A stretch of DNA of 64,000 nucleotides from an uncultured Lactobacillus sp. (GTDB lineage: Bacteria; Bacillota; Bacilli; Lactobacillales; Lactobacillaceae): contig CAJUNC010000014.1 in NCBI GenBank assembly GCA_910587695.1, positions 1 to 64,000 on the forward strand, written 5' to 3'. Below are positions 10,093 to 18,459 of this stretch, piece after piece; the stretch's first letter is position 1; each line of letters starts with the position of its first letter. Below the pieces are notes generated by a model that had not been told where the DNA came from, searched no databases, and saw only the letters and a list, made by a program, of their open reading frames with translations. A program made the translations under genes and the position numbers.

Positions 10093-10127
10093 ATGGTCAC
10101 CAATAATTTGGTGATCATATTTTTTTG
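10093..10127 (+). terminator. Rho-independent terminator after thiN
   Basis: Stem ATGGTCACCAA (10093-10103) pairs with TTGGTGATCAT (10108-10118) with one G-U pair, followed by a T-rich tail. It ends the coaBC-thiN operon. Confidence 0.85.
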
Positions 10128-10217
10128 CAGAAAATATTGCTTTTTGATTTGTTTTGGATTAAAATTAACGAAACATTAATTAATATTTAAGTAATGAATA
10201 GCATGAGGGGGAGTATT

Positions 10218-11858
10218 ATGAAATTTAAACGATTGATGACTGGCGCACTTGCTTTGGCAGCCACAGGCTTATTAGTGACAGCTTGTTCAAGTAAGCAAAA
10301 AGCAAATTCTACGGGACAGGTAGCTTCAAAACAAGTCTTGAATTGGAGTTATTTAGCTGAATTAGCGACCCTTGATCCATCGAAGGTCTCGGATGCCTAT
10401 AGTGGTGATATCATCAATAACTCGATGGAAGGTTTATATCGCTTAGGGAAAAATAGCAAGATCGAACCAGGATTAGCGACACAAACAGAAGTCTCAGATG
10501 ATAATTTGACATATACTTTTAAATTAAGAAAAGATGGCAAATGGTCTAATGGAGATAAGGTGACAGCACATGATTTTGTTTATGGTTGGCGCCGAACTGT
10601 TGATCAAAAAACAGCTTCACCATACGCTTATCTCTATAGTGGGGTCAAAAATGCTGATGCGATCATCAAAGGTGAAGCTAAACCTGAAACTTTGGGGATC
10701 ACAGCCAAAGATGATCAGACGTTAGTGGTGACTTTGGAGAAGCCGATCCCGTATTTCCAACTATTGTTAGGTTTTGAACCATTCTTACCACAAAATCAAA
10801 AAGCAGTCGAAAAATTTGGTGATGAGTATGGAACTTCAGCCAAGACAATGGTCTATAATGGACCGTTCGTAGTTGATGGGTGGACTGGTTCTAACTTGAA
10901 TTGGAAACTAAATAAGAATCCAAATTATTGGGATAAAAAGAAAGTCAAACTCGAAACGATCAACTTTAAAGTCAATAAGAGTACGACGACATCGTATAAT
11001 CTCTATCAAAGTAAACAACTCGATTACACGACTTTGAGCAATGAACAGGCTAAGCAATTGGCAAAAGATCCAGCATATAGTGTCTTAAAGCAAGCGCGGA
11101 CTACTTATCTAGAATTCAATCAGACAAGGGAAAGTTTTAAGAATTTAAAGATCCGTCAAGCACTATCCTATGCAATCGATCGGCAAGAATTAGCTAAAAA
11201 TATCGTTGGTGGTGGTTCGCAACCAAGTCTAGGGATCGTTTCCCAAGGTCTAGCCCAATACAAAGGGCAAGATTTTGCTCAGGTAGCTAAAACCACAGCT
11301 GGCGTCAGCTATGACAAGAAAAAAGCCAAGGAATTATTAAAAGAAGGTTTGGCTGAATTGGGTCAAGATAAGTTAGCATTTACTTTAATGAGTAGTGATG
11401 ACGATGTTTCAAAGAAAGTAGCTGAATTTATCCAAAGCCAGCTAGAAGAAAATTTATCTGATGTTAAAGTTTCAGTGCAAAGCGTTCCATTGAAAACACG
11501 GATCGCCCGTGGTGAAAAAGGTGACTTTGATGTCCAGTTAAGTGGTTGGTCAGCCGATTTTGCTGATCCGATCAGTTTTTTAGATCTCTTTACTAAAGAT
11601 AATTCTTATAACTTTGGTAAATGGGAAAATGCGGAATACGACCGCTTGATCGAAGCCTCCAAGACGACTGATGCGAGTGATAAAGCTAAGCGTTTTGATG
11701 ATCTAGTCCAAGCGTCTAAAGTCTTAAGCGAACAACAAGGCGTGGCCCCACTTTATCAAACTAATGTACCACAGTTGACAAATGTGACTGTCAAAGGTTT
11801 GATCCAAAATTCAGCCGGTGCTACTAACAATTGGAAAGAAGTTTATATTGTTGAGTAA
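10218..11858 (+). CDS. Oligopeptide ABC transporter substrate-binding lipoprotein
   Basis: SBP family 5 (OppA-like) extracellular peptide-binding lipoprotein. The start at 10218 is preceded by GAGGGGGAG; the N-terminus MKFKRLMTG leads into a hydrophobic stretch and lipobox LVTAC, so it is lipid-anchored after signal peptidase II cleavage. Family landmarks: LDPSKVSD near the mature N-terminus, GLYRLGKNSKIEPGLA, and TYTFKLRKDGKWSNGDKVTAHDFVY split across the SBP signature. 546 aa. No permease or ATPase genes are adjacent, so it is an orphan binding protein that probably serves a transporter encoded elsewhere. Terminators on both sides make it monocistronic. Confidence 0.92.
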   Translation: MKFKRLMTGALALAATGLLVTACSSKQKANSTGQVASKQVLNWSYLAELATLDPSKVSDAYSGDIINNSMEGLYRLGKNSKIEPGLATQTEVSDDNLTYTFKLRKDGKWSNGDKVTAHDFVYGWRRTVDQKTASPYAYLYSGVKNADAIIKGEAKPETLGITAKDDQTLVVTLEKPIPYFQLLLGFEPFLPQNQKAVEKFGDEYGTSAKTMVYNGPFVVDGWTGSNLNWKLNKNPNYWDKKKVKLETINFKVNKSTTTSYNLYQSKQLDYTTLSNEQAKQLAKDPAYSVLKQARTTYLEFNQTRESFKNLKIRQALSYAIDRQELAKNIVGGGSQPSLGIVSQGLAQYKGQDFAQVAKTTAGVSYDKKKAKELLKEGLAELGQDKLAFTLMSSDDDVSKKVAEFIQSQLEENLSDVKVSVQSVPLKTRIARGEKGDFDVQLSGWSADFADPISFLDLFTKDNSYNFGKWENAEYDRLIEASKTTDASDKAKRFDDLVQASKVLSEQQGVAPLYQTNVPQLTNVTVKGLIQNSAGATNNWKEVYIVE

Positions 11859-11862
11859 GTAA

Positions 11863-11901
11863 AACGCCCCGTAATAGGCCTAGTGCTATTTACGGGGCGT
11901 T
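11863..11901 (+). terminator. Terminator after the peptide-binding lipoprotein gene
   Basis: AACGCCCCGTAA pairs with TTTACGGGGCGTT (ending 11901) in a GC-rich stem. The T-run is short. It lies between convergent genes and may act in both directions. Confidence 0.75.
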
Positions 11902-11920
11902 ATATGTGTTTTAAGGTAAA

Positions 11921-11946
11921 ATAAAAAGCCCTCAAGTTGGGGCCTG
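11921..11946 (-). terminator. Terminator after rpmB (minus strand)
   Basis: On the minus strand GGCCCC and GGGCT form a short stem immediately followed by TTTTTATTTT, just downstream of the rpmB stop. Confidence 0.65.
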
Positions 11947-11958
11947 TAAACGCCTCGA

Positions 11959-12144
11959 TTAGACGCGTGTAACTTTACCGGATTTCAAAGCACGAGCTGA
12001 AACCCATACCTTCTTAGGCTTGCCGTCAACCAAGATGCGTACCTTTTGCAAGTTTGGCTTCCAGCTACGGTTTGTTTGGTTCAAAGCATGGGAACGCTTC
12101 TTGCCAAAAGTTGTCTTACGACCAGTTACAAAATCTTTAGCCAT
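11959..12144 (-). CDS. rpmB: 50S ribosomal protein L28
   Basis: 61-residue basic protein with the L28 pattern: MAKDFVTGRKTTFGK at the start, then SHALNQTNR and RKVRILVDGKPKKV-like content, ending KSGKVTRV. Strong GGGAGG Shine-Dalgarno. Transcribed on its own, divergently from the asp23-like/fakA operon, which is the usual Firmicute arrangement. Confidence 0.96.
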   Translation of the reverse strand: MAKDFVTGRKTTFGKKRSHALNQTNRSWKPNLQKVRILVDGKPKKVWVSARALKSGKVTRV

Positions 12145-12387
12145 GATTATATCCTCCCTTATCTCGAATTAAGGAGCAAGGGGTCTTGCTCATTCACTAA
12201 ATAAAATTATCATAGATAGCGCGCGATTGCAATAGTTTTCTATAAAGTAATTTTGCTTGACAGCTATAAATGCCTAAAACATAGGATTTTTTCAAAAGTT
12301 AAATTTTTATCTAAACTAATTTGGGCGATCTAACAGGGAAGAATGTCAGTAGTTAAAGGGTAAAAAAGATAAAATGAACAACTGTTT

Positions 12388-12416
12388 TTGGGCAATTACG
12401 ATAAACATGGTATAAT
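12388..12416 (+). promoter_or_regulatory. Promoter of the asp23-like/fakA operon
   Basis: TTGGGC (12388-12393), a 17-base spacer, then TATAAT (12411-12416) preceded by TG one base upstream (extended -10). Transcription would begin at about 12420-12423, exactly where the structured leader begins. The stretch 12145-12387 holds only the rpmB promoter region and nothing else I recognise. Confidence 0.7.
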
Positions 12417-12419
12417 GAA

Positions 12420-12503
12420 AAGACAAGTATTGATCGAGCAGTGAGAAACTGAACATCGATTTGATATTTCTTTTCCGCTTTTATTGGAAAAGGAAATTGT
12501 CTT
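12420..12503 (+). ncRNA. Structured 5' leader upstream of the asp23-like gene
   Basis: A three-way-junction fold can be drawn. The closing stem pairs AAGACAA (12420-12426) with TTGTCTT (12497-12503). Arm 2 pairs ATCGA (12433) with TCGAT (12456) and has an inner CAG/CTG. Arm 3 pairs TTTCTTTTCC (12467-12476) with GGAAAAGGAAA (12486-12496). The closing stem starts at the predicted +1 and the Shine-Dalgarno lies 7 bases after the fold. No standard riboswitch was recognised. Leader regulation is inference. Confidence 0.5.
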
Positions 12504-12526
12504 ATTAGTTAAGGAGGCTGGATAGA

Positions 12527-12889
12527 ATGGCTGTTAAAATTCAAAATCAATTTGGAAATATCGATATCAGCAATGAAGTGATCGCAACTGTTGTTGGTGG
12601 AGCCGCAACTGAAATTTTCGGGATCGTTGGTATGGCCAGCAAGAAACAGATTCGAGACAATTTGAATGAAATTTTAAAGCGTGACAATTACTCTAAAGGT
12701 GTTGTGATTCGTCAAGAAGATGAAGGCATCGCTGTGGATGTATATATTATTGTCGGTTATGGTACAAAGATCTCAGAAGTTTGCCGCAATGTACAAGATA
12801 AGGTTAAGTACAATTTAGATTCAATGTTAGGCATTACCGCTGAATCTGTGAATGTTATCGTTCAAGGTGTACGTGTCATCAACGATTAG
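12527..12889 (+). CDS. Asp23/Gls24 family envelope stress protein (YloU-like)
   Basis: 120-residue DUF322/Asp23 family protein: NQFGNIDISNEVIATVVGGAA at the N-terminus in overlapping pieces, then EIFGIVGMA, VDVYIIVGYG and VNVIVQGVRV. Members are cytoplasmic and often membrane-associated. The exact role is unknown, but the gene is conserved directly upstream of the fatty acid kinase gene in Firmicutes. Expression is probably controlled through the structured leader and the extended -10 promoter upstream. Confidence 0.93.
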   Translation: MAVKIQNQFGNIDISNEVIATVVGGAATEIFGIVGMASKKQIRDNLNEILKRDNYSKGVVIRQEDEGIAVDVYIIVGYGTKISEVCRNVQDKVKYNLDSMLGITAESVNVIVQGVRVIND

Positions 12890-12921
12890 TACCACGAAAT
12901 AACCAAGGAGGAGTTAGTAAC

Positions 12922-14613
12922 TTGAAAGTGGAGAATATTACTGAAACAGAATTTCGTAAAATGATTCTGGTCAGTTCGAAAAGATTGACTAATAATGCAG
13001 AATTTATCAATTCATTAAACGTGTTTCCGGTGCCCGATGGGGATACAGGGACAAATATGAGTCTTTCCTTTGCGAGCGGTGAAAAATATGTTGCCGAGTC
13101 AACTTCAAGTAATGTTGGGGAATTAGCTAACGCTTTAGCTAAGGGTCTGTTGATGGGTGCACGTGGTAACTCGGGTGTTATTTTATCTCAGGTTTTCCGA
13201 GGCTTTTCAAAAAGTGTTACACAAAAAGAAACTTTGAGTGCTGCTGATCTTGCAGCAGCACTTCAAGGTGGGGTCGAAACGGCTTATAAAGCAGTCATGA
13301 AGCCACAAGAGGGTACGATCTTAACGGTAGCACGGAAGGCGGCTGAAGCAGCCAAAAAAACGGCTACACAGACAACTGACGTCGTTGAAGTTATGAAAGC
13401 GACTTATGAAGCTGCGGATGCTGCGTTACAAACAACACCAGAACTTTTACCAGTTTTAAAAGAAGTTGGTGTTGTTGATTCTGGTGGTCAAGGGCTAACT
13501 TTTGTCTATCAAGGATTTTATGATGCTTTAGCTGGCAATGAACGCCAAGAAGATGAGGTCCATACGCCAAGTCCGATCGAAATGGATGAAATGGTCAATG
13601 CAGAACATCATAAGAGCGCACAAAGCCAATTGCATACTGAAGATATCGAATTTGGTTACTGTACTGAGATCATGGTCCGTTTGGGGGCAGGACGCTTAGT
13701 TGACAAGGAATTTGACTACGATGAATTCCGGGAACATCTGTCGCAGATCGGGGATTCATTACTCGTTATTGCAGACGATGAAGTTGTTAAAGTTCACGTC
13801 CATACAGAGCATCCAGGTAAAGTGTTATCCTATGGTCAGGAATTTGGTTCTTTGATCAAAGTCAAAGTCGATAATATGCGTTTACAACATGAAACGATCT
13901 TGGAAAAAGATGATGAAATGCCAGCATCTAATATTCCTGCTACTCCAGAAGTTCAAAAGGAATATGGTGTGATCGCGATCGCTTCAGGCGAAGGGATCGC
14001 TAATATCTTCAAAAACTTGGGCGTAACGCACATTATTAATGGTGGCCAAACGATGAATCCAAGTACTAAAGACATCGTTGAGGCGATCGAGCAAACTAAT
14101 GCTAAGAAAGTGATCATCTTACCAAATAATAAGAATATCTTTTTAGCAGCTCAACAAGCAGCTGAAGTAGCGGATGCTCAAGTTGCTGTAGTTTTGAGTA
14201 AGACGATCGCCCAAGGTATGAGCGCGATGCTTGGTTTTAATGATGCGGCTTCGATCGAAGAAAATACTGAAGCGATGACTGAAGAGATGGATGCAGTTCT
14301 TTCAGGGCAAGTTACAGTCGCGGTACGTGATACAACGATCGAAGGGCGTCCGATCAAGAAAGATGATTATATGGGGATCGTTGATGGTAAGATCGTGGTC
14401 ACCCAACCAACTTGTGAACAAGCTGCGATCGAGATGGCTAAGGTGATGTTAGATGAAGATAGTGAGATCGTAACGATCATCTATGGTCAAGATGGTTCAA
14501 AAGAACAAGCAAACGAAATTGCAGCTCAACTTGAAGAATTAGATCCTGAGATCGAAATTGAGATCCATGAAGGTGACCAACCAGTTTATCCATACTTGAT
14601 CTCAGTCGAATAA
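12922..14613 (+). CDS. fakA: Fatty acid kinase catalytic subunit FakA (YloV/DhaL-like)
   Basis: Phosphorylates exogenous fatty acids bound to a FakB carrier; the acyl-phosphate product feeds phospholipid synthesis. The N-terminal DhaL-like domain carries NVFPVPDGDTGTNMSLS (Mg-ATP site) and GARGNSGVILSQ, followed by the middle domain (ending near VHVHTEHPGKVLSYG) and a C-terminal DegV-like region. 563 aa, full length. TTG start with AAGGAGGAG nearby. Functionally linked to plsX and acpP downstream. Confidence 0.94.
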   Translation: MKVENITETEFRKMILVSSKRLTNNAEFINSLNVFPVPDGDTGTNMSLSFASGEKYVAESTSSNVGELANALAKGLLMGARGNSGVILSQVFRGFSKSVTQKETLSAADLAAALQGGVETAYKAVMKPQEGTILTVARKAAEAAKKTATQTTDVVEVMKATYEAADAALQTTPELLPVLKEVGVVDSGGQGLTFVYQGFYDALAGNERQEDEVHTPSPIEMDEMVNAEHHKSAQSQLHTEDIEFGYCTEIMVRLGAGRLVDKEFDYDEFREHLSQIGDSLLVIADDEVVKVHVHTEHPGKVLSYGQEFGSLIKVKVDNMRLQHETILEKDDEMPASNIPATPEVQKEYGVIAIASGEGIANIFKNLGVTHIINGGQTMNPSTKDIVEAIEQTNAKKVIILPNNKNIFLAAQQAAEVADAQVAVVLSKTIAQGMSAMLGFNDAASIEENTEAMTEEMDAVLSGQVTVAVRDTTIEGRPIKKDDYMGIVDGKIVVTQPTCEQAAIEMAKVMLDEDSEIVTIIYGQDGSKEQANEIAAQLEELDPEIEIEIHEGDQPVYPYLISVE

Positions 14614-14621
14614 TGCACGAT

Positions 14622-14658
14622 AAATTCTAACTTCTAGCGAGCATAGAAGTTAGAATTT
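14622..14658 (+). terminator. Perfect 15-bp hairpin between fakA and recG
   Basis: AAATTCTAACTTCTA (14622-14636) and TAGAAGTTAGAATTT (14644-14658) are perfect inverted repeats around a 7-base loop. A weak T-rich tail follows. It lies 9 bases after the fakA stop and 22 bases before recG, so it may terminate or attenuate. Confidence 0.65.
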
Positions 14659-14680
14659 ATTTGTTTGAGGGGGATTATTT

Positions 14681-16726
14681 ATGGCACGAGCATTGACGGA
14701 CTCACCTGCAGTGTTAAAAGGCGTGGGTCCTAAAAAATTACAGGCATTGAACAAATTAGGGATAAATACGATCGAGGATCTATTGACATATTACCCATTT
14801 CGCTATGAGGATCTGACTGTCAAGCAACTAAGTGATGTGGCTGATGGTGAAAAAGTCGTTTTAAAGGGTATCATTGCTGCACCACCAGTCGTTTCTCATT
14901 TTGGCCGAGCTAAAACGCGGTTGAATTTTGGCTTATTGGTCGAAAATGATCTAGTCAAAGTGACTTTTTTTAATCAAGGTTATTTAGCTAAACAATTGAG
15001 TACTGGTCAAGAGGTCGCGGTCTATGGCAAGTACGATCAACGACGTCAGAGCCTAACTGGGATGAAGGTGATGTATCAGGCTAAAGATGAAGATCTAGCT
15101 GGTGTTTATCGGGCTTCAAAGGAGATCACAGCTAAAACGATCAAAGATCTCGTTTCACTAGCCTATGCTGATTACCATGATTTGATATTTGATATCGTTC
15201 CCGATAGTTTGCTCCAAAAATTTCGGTTAGAAACACGCGTCCAAATGATCCATGATATGCATTTTCCAGAGACTTTGGCTCAAGGAAAAGCAGCTCGGCG
15301 CTCGGCGATCTTTGAAGAATTTTTCAAATTCCAATTACGGATCCAACTGCTTAAGCAAAAACACAGCAAAGAAAATGGGATCGTTATCAAATACGATAAC
15401 GATAAATTACGCCGATTTATCAAACAGTTGCCTTTTGAACTGACAGCTGCCCAAAAACGAGTCGTTAACGAGATCTGTCGGGATCTACATCAGCCAGAAC
15501 ATATGAATCGCCTCTTACAAGGGGATGTTGGTTCAGGAAAAACGGTCGTTGCAGCTTTAGCTATGTATGCTACTATCACGGCGGGGTATCAAACGGTCTT
15601 GATGGTACCGACTGAGATCTTAGCGCAACAGCATGCCCAAAAGTTAGCCAAGTTATTTGAAGACGTACCAGAGGTCAATGTAGCTTTGTTGACCAGTAGT
15701 GTAACGCGCAATCAAAAAGCCAAGCAGACTTTGTTGGATAATTTAGCCAGCGGGGAGATAAATTTGTTGGTTGGAACACATGCGGTGATCCAAGATAATG
15801 TCAACTTTAAAAAGTTAGGTTTAGTCGTTACTGATGAACAGCATCGCTTTGGTGTCGGTCAGCGCCAAGCTTTACGCCAAAAGGGAGATTTTCCCGACTC
15901 CTTAGCGATGACAGCAACTCCGATCCCACGAACACTAGCGATCACTACTTACGGTGAGATGGATGTTTCGATAATTGATGAGCTACCTAAGGGACGGCAA
16001 ACCATTAAAACAAATTGGTTACGCAAAAAGCAATTCACACAAGCGCTTGACTTTATGGAACAACAGTTGCAAAATGGTTCACAAGCTTATGTGATCTCAC
16101 CATTGATCGCTGAGTCAGAAATGCTGGATCTTCAAAATGCTACGGAGATCTATGAAAAATTAAGGGCTCACTATGCAGGGCGTTATGAAGTGGGACTATT
16201 ACATGGTCAGCTGACGTCTGAACAAAAAGATGAAGTAATGGATCATTTTAAAGCGGGTGAGTTAGATGTTTTAGTTTCGACCACAGTGATCGAAGTTGGG
16301 GTCGACGTCCCCAATGCAGCGGTCATGGTGATCTTAGATGCTGATCGTTTTGGCTTAGCGCAATTACATCAATTGCGTGGTCGTGTCGGACGAGGCAATA
16401 AACAATCTTATTGTTTACTGGTAGCTGATCCTAAGAGTGAGTATGGGATCGAAAGAATGAAAACAATGGTCGAAACGACAGATGGTTTTGTGATCGCACA
16501 AAAGGATCTAGAATTACGGGGACCAGGGGACGTTTTGGGTAAGAAACAGTCTGGTCTGCCAGATTTTAAGATCGGTGATCCAGTGAGTGATTTCAATATT
16601 TTACAAGTGGCACAATTAGAAGTAGCTAAACTTTTGGCCGACGAAAAATTCCGTTATCGTCAGGAAAATACAGGCTTGATGCGCTATTTGAATCAAGAGC
16701 TTACTTATTTTACTAGTTTTGACTAA
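14681..16726 (+). CDS. recG: ATP-dependent DNA helicase RecG
   Basis: Branch-migrating helicase that remodels stalled forks and Holliday junctions. Wedge domain: VLKGVGPKKLQALNKLGI and LLTYYPFRYED near the N-terminus. SF2 motifs: LQGDVGSGKTVVA (about residue 280), VTDEQHRFGVGQR, TATPIPRTLAI, and STTVIEVGVDVPNA with QLRGRVGRG. 681 aa, full length. It ends just before plsX. Confidence 0.96.
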   Translation: MARALTDSPAVLKGVGPKKLQALNKLGINTIEDLLTYYPFRYEDLTVKQLSDVADGEKVVLKGIIAAPPVVSHFGRAKTRLNFGLLVENDLVKVTFFNQGYLAKQLSTGQEVAVYGKYDQRRQSLTGMKVMYQAKDEDLAGVYRASKEITAKTIKDLVSLAYADYHDLIFDIVPDSLLQKFRLETRVQMIHDMHFPETLAQGKAARRSAIFEEFFKFQLRIQLLKQKHSKENGIVIKYDNDKLRRFIKQLPFELTAAQKRVVNEICRDLHQPEHMNRLLQGDVGSGKTVVAALAMYATITAGYQTVLMVPTEILAQQHAQKLAKLFEDVPEVNVALLTSSVTRNQKAKQTLLDNLASGEINLLVGTHAVIQDNVNFKKLGLVVTDEQHRFGVGQRQALRQKGDFPDSLAMTATPIPRTLAITTYGEMDVSIIDELPKGRQTIKTNWLRKKQFTQALDFMEQQLQNGSQAYVISPLIAESEMLDLQNATEIYEKLRAHYAGRYEVGLLHGQLTSEQKDEVMDHFKAGELDVLVSTTVIEVGVDVPNAAVMVILDADRFGLAQLHQLRGRVGRGNKQSYCLLVADPKSEYGIERMKTMVETTDGFVIAQKDLELRGPGDVLGKKQSGLPDFKIGDPVSDFNILQVAQLEVAKLLADEKFRYRQENTGLMRYLNQELTYFTSFD

Positions 16727-16742
16727 AGAGAGGATGTATGAA

Positions 16743-17774
16743 ATGAAAATTGCGATCGATGCAATGGGGGGCGACAATGCACCCGAAAGTATTGTTAAGG
16801 GTGCGCTTAAAGCACGCGACGAATTTAGCGACCTAGAACTTATTTTGTATGGTGATAAGACCGCGATCGAGAAGTATATAACTGATCCAACTCGGATCAC
16901 GATCGTTAACACGACCGAAGTGATCGGGATGAATGATGAACCGGTCCGAGCGATCCGGCGTAAGAAAGATTCGTCTTTGGTCGTAGCAGCTAATGCAGTC
17001 AAGGCTAAAGAAGCCGATGCGCTGTTTTCTTGTGGTAACACAGGAGCTCTTTTGACAGCAGGACTTTTACTAGTCGGTCGGATCAAGGGGATCACGCGTC
17101 CGGGCTTGCTATCGACATTGCCTGTTGTTTCAGGGCAGGATGGAGCATTTAATTTACTTGATAGTGGGGCTAATGCAGATAGTAAGCCAGAGCATCTTTA
17201 TCAGTATGCTCTTTTAGGTACGTATTATGCTAGCAACGTTCGGGGGATCAAAGATCCACGGATCGGACTATTGAACAATGGGACTGAATCGCATAAGGGA
17301 AGTAAAGTGACGCAAGAAGCTTACCAACTTTTAGCAGCCGATGAAAAACTGAATTTTATCGGAAATGTTGAGTCTAAAGATCTGATGAAAGGTGTCTGTG
17401 ATGTAGTCGTTGCAGATGGTTTCACAGGTAATGCGGTTTTAAAAGCGATCGAAGGGACTGCACTAGCTGTGATGAGTTTGTTGAAAGACACGATCGCTAA
17501 TGCTGGTGCTAAGGGCAAATTAGGTGCGCTGTTACTAAAAGATGATCTAAAGAGCATCAAAGGTCGAATGGACCAAGCGCAATATGGTGGTGCAGTCTTA
17601 CTTGGGGTCAAAGCACCGGTCGTTAAAGCTCACGGGTCAAGTGATGAGCTGACCGTGTATTACACATTAAAGCAGATCAGAACCATGATCCATGAAGAAA
17701 TGGTGCCTAATTTTACAAAATACTGGCAAGCCCAACAAGCTAAAGAATCTTTAGATAGCAAAGACGTTGAGTAA
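16743..17774 (+). CDS. plsX: Phosphate acyltransferase PlsX
   Basis: Makes acyl-phosphate from acyl-ACP for PlsY-dependent phosphatidic acid synthesis. The start at 16743 gives MKIAIDAMGGDNAPE, the invariant family N-terminus, with AGAGAGG upstream. SCGNTGALL, LLNNGTESHKGS and VADGFTGNAVLKA-like segments are visible. 343 aa. Cotranscribed with acpP. Confidence 0.96.
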   Translation: MKIAIDAMGGDNAPESIVKGALKARDEFSDLELILYGDKTAIEKYITDPTRITIVNTTEVIGMNDEPVRAIRRKKDSSLVVAANAVKAKEADALFSCGNTGALLTAGLLLVGRIKGITRPGLLSTLPVVSGQDGAFNLLDSGANADSKPEHLYQYALLGTYYASNVRGIKDPRIGLLNNGTESHKGSKVTQEAYQLLAADEKLNFIGNVESKDLMKGVCDVVVADGFTGNAVLKAIEGTALAVMSLLKDTIANAGAKGKLGALLLKDDLKSIKGRMDQAQYGGAVLLGVKAPVVKAHGSSDELTVYYTLKQIRTMIHEEMVPNFTKYWQAQQAKESLDSKDVE

Positions 17775-17822
17775 TATGATATACTTGTTTGCGAAAAACT
17801 AGGATAGGTGAGGTTGATATCC

Positions 17823-18065
17823 ATGACAGAAAACGAAATTTTTACAAAAATCACAACAATTATTGAGGACCATTTTGATGTTTCAGCTGATAAGGTGAAA
17901 GAACAAACAAACTTTAAAACTGATCTTGATGCCGATTCGATCGATCTGGTAGAATTTGTTTTGGAATTAGAAGATGCTTTTGGTGCTGAAATTTCTGACG
18001 AAGATGCTGAACGAATCGTGACAGTTAAAGATGCTGTAGATTACATTGCTTCACATCAAGGATAG
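17823..18065 (+). CDS. acpP: Acyl carrier protein
   Basis: 80-residue acidic four-helix carrier. The phosphopantetheine attachment site is the Ser of DADSIDLVE. The ATG at 17823 has AGGTGAGG upstream; an upstream GTG is in frame but extends beyond the family start. It follows plsX. In most Firmicutes rnc and smc come next, but here a 13.7-kb element intervenes. Confidence 0.96.
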   Translation: MTENEIFTKITTIIEDHFDVSADKVKEQTNFKTDLDADSIDLVEFVLELEDAFGAEISDEDAERIVTVKDAVDYIASHQG

Positions 18066-18074
18066 AATTATCTT

Positions 18075-18104
18075 AGACCAGCTATAACAAAGCTGGTCTT
18101 TTTT
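18075..18104 (+). terminator. acpP terminator
   Basis: AGACCAGCT (18075-18083) pairs perfectly with AGCTGGTCT (18091-18099), followed by a T6 run. The 3' arm and T-run are also the first part of the element's att core, so integration leaves this terminator intact. Confidence 0.9.
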
Positions 18105-18111
18105 GCTATAA
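18093..18111. other. attL core of the satellite element
   Basis: CTGGTCTTTTTTGCTATAA occurs here and again at 31789-31807, flanking the element exactly. The match does not extend by a single base on either side. The sequence is made of the acpP terminator 3' arm, its T-run and most of an extended -10 box. Confidence 0.85.
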
Positions 18112-18161
18112 GCCCGATAAATATTGTTATATCGCTTTTTTGGCGGTTTAAAAGGCTTTTT

Positions 18162-18233
18162 AGGGTCTCTCTTTAAGATAAAGTGCTTAAAATTTGATAA
18201 AAAATGATTTAAAAGAGACCCTGGGGAGACCCT
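18162..18233. promoter_or_regulatory. Left arm-type integrase sites (GAGACCCT repeats)
   Basis: GAGACCCT occurs at 18215-18222 and 18226-18233 (11-bp period), with an inverted copy at 18162-18169. The same octamer occurs twice at the other end (31718 and 31730). Paired short repeats 50-120 bp inside each att core fit arm-binding sites of a tyrosine integrase that has an N-terminal arm-binding domain. Binding is inferred. Confidence 0.55.
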
Positions 18234-18273
18234 CAAACTTGGGCTAGGTGGTTTAAAATAGTGTATGATCTCA

Positions 18274-18304
18274 AGCGTTGGAAGTTCCAGCGCTTTTTTA
18301 TTTT
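18274..18304 (+). terminator. Rho-independent terminator near element left end
   Basis: AGCGTTGGA (18274-18282) pairs with TCCAGCGCT (18286-18294), followed by TTTTTTATTTT. No gene of useful length reads into it from the left. It may shield the element from acpP read-through. Confidence 0.7.
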
Positions 18305-18312
18305 CTAATGTA

Positions 18313-18405
18313 TGCTATAATGATGTTAGGGTTTCTCAATCGATTATTTACCAATGTTTATAAAACAGTTCTTTGACGTCTTGCAATCGTGCAAGGCGTT
18401 TTTAT
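18313..18405 (+). ncRNA. Candidate small RNA unit 1 (extended -10 promoter to terminator)
   Basis: TGCTATAAT (18313-18321) is a perfect extended -10. About 55 bases later a 10-bp stem, ACGTCTTGCA (18376-18385) with TGCAAGGCGT (18390-18399), is followed by TTTTATTT. A transcript of about 75 nt starting near 18328 would carry no plausible ORF. No clear -35 is present. The terminator loop resembles that of unit 2. Transcription is inferred. Confidence 0.35.
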
Positions 18406-18459
18406 TTGCACCGTTGGGATGTGATTGCCCACAATTGGATAACGTGCATCCCTGAGACG

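Noticed and set aside
9952..10179. 75-codon plus-strand frame over the thiN end
   Set aside because: It overlaps thiN in another frame and runs through the thiN terminator; a shadow.
18051..18236. 61-codon minus-strand frame across attL
   Set aside because: It spans the acpP terminator and the arm sites and has no plausible start signal.
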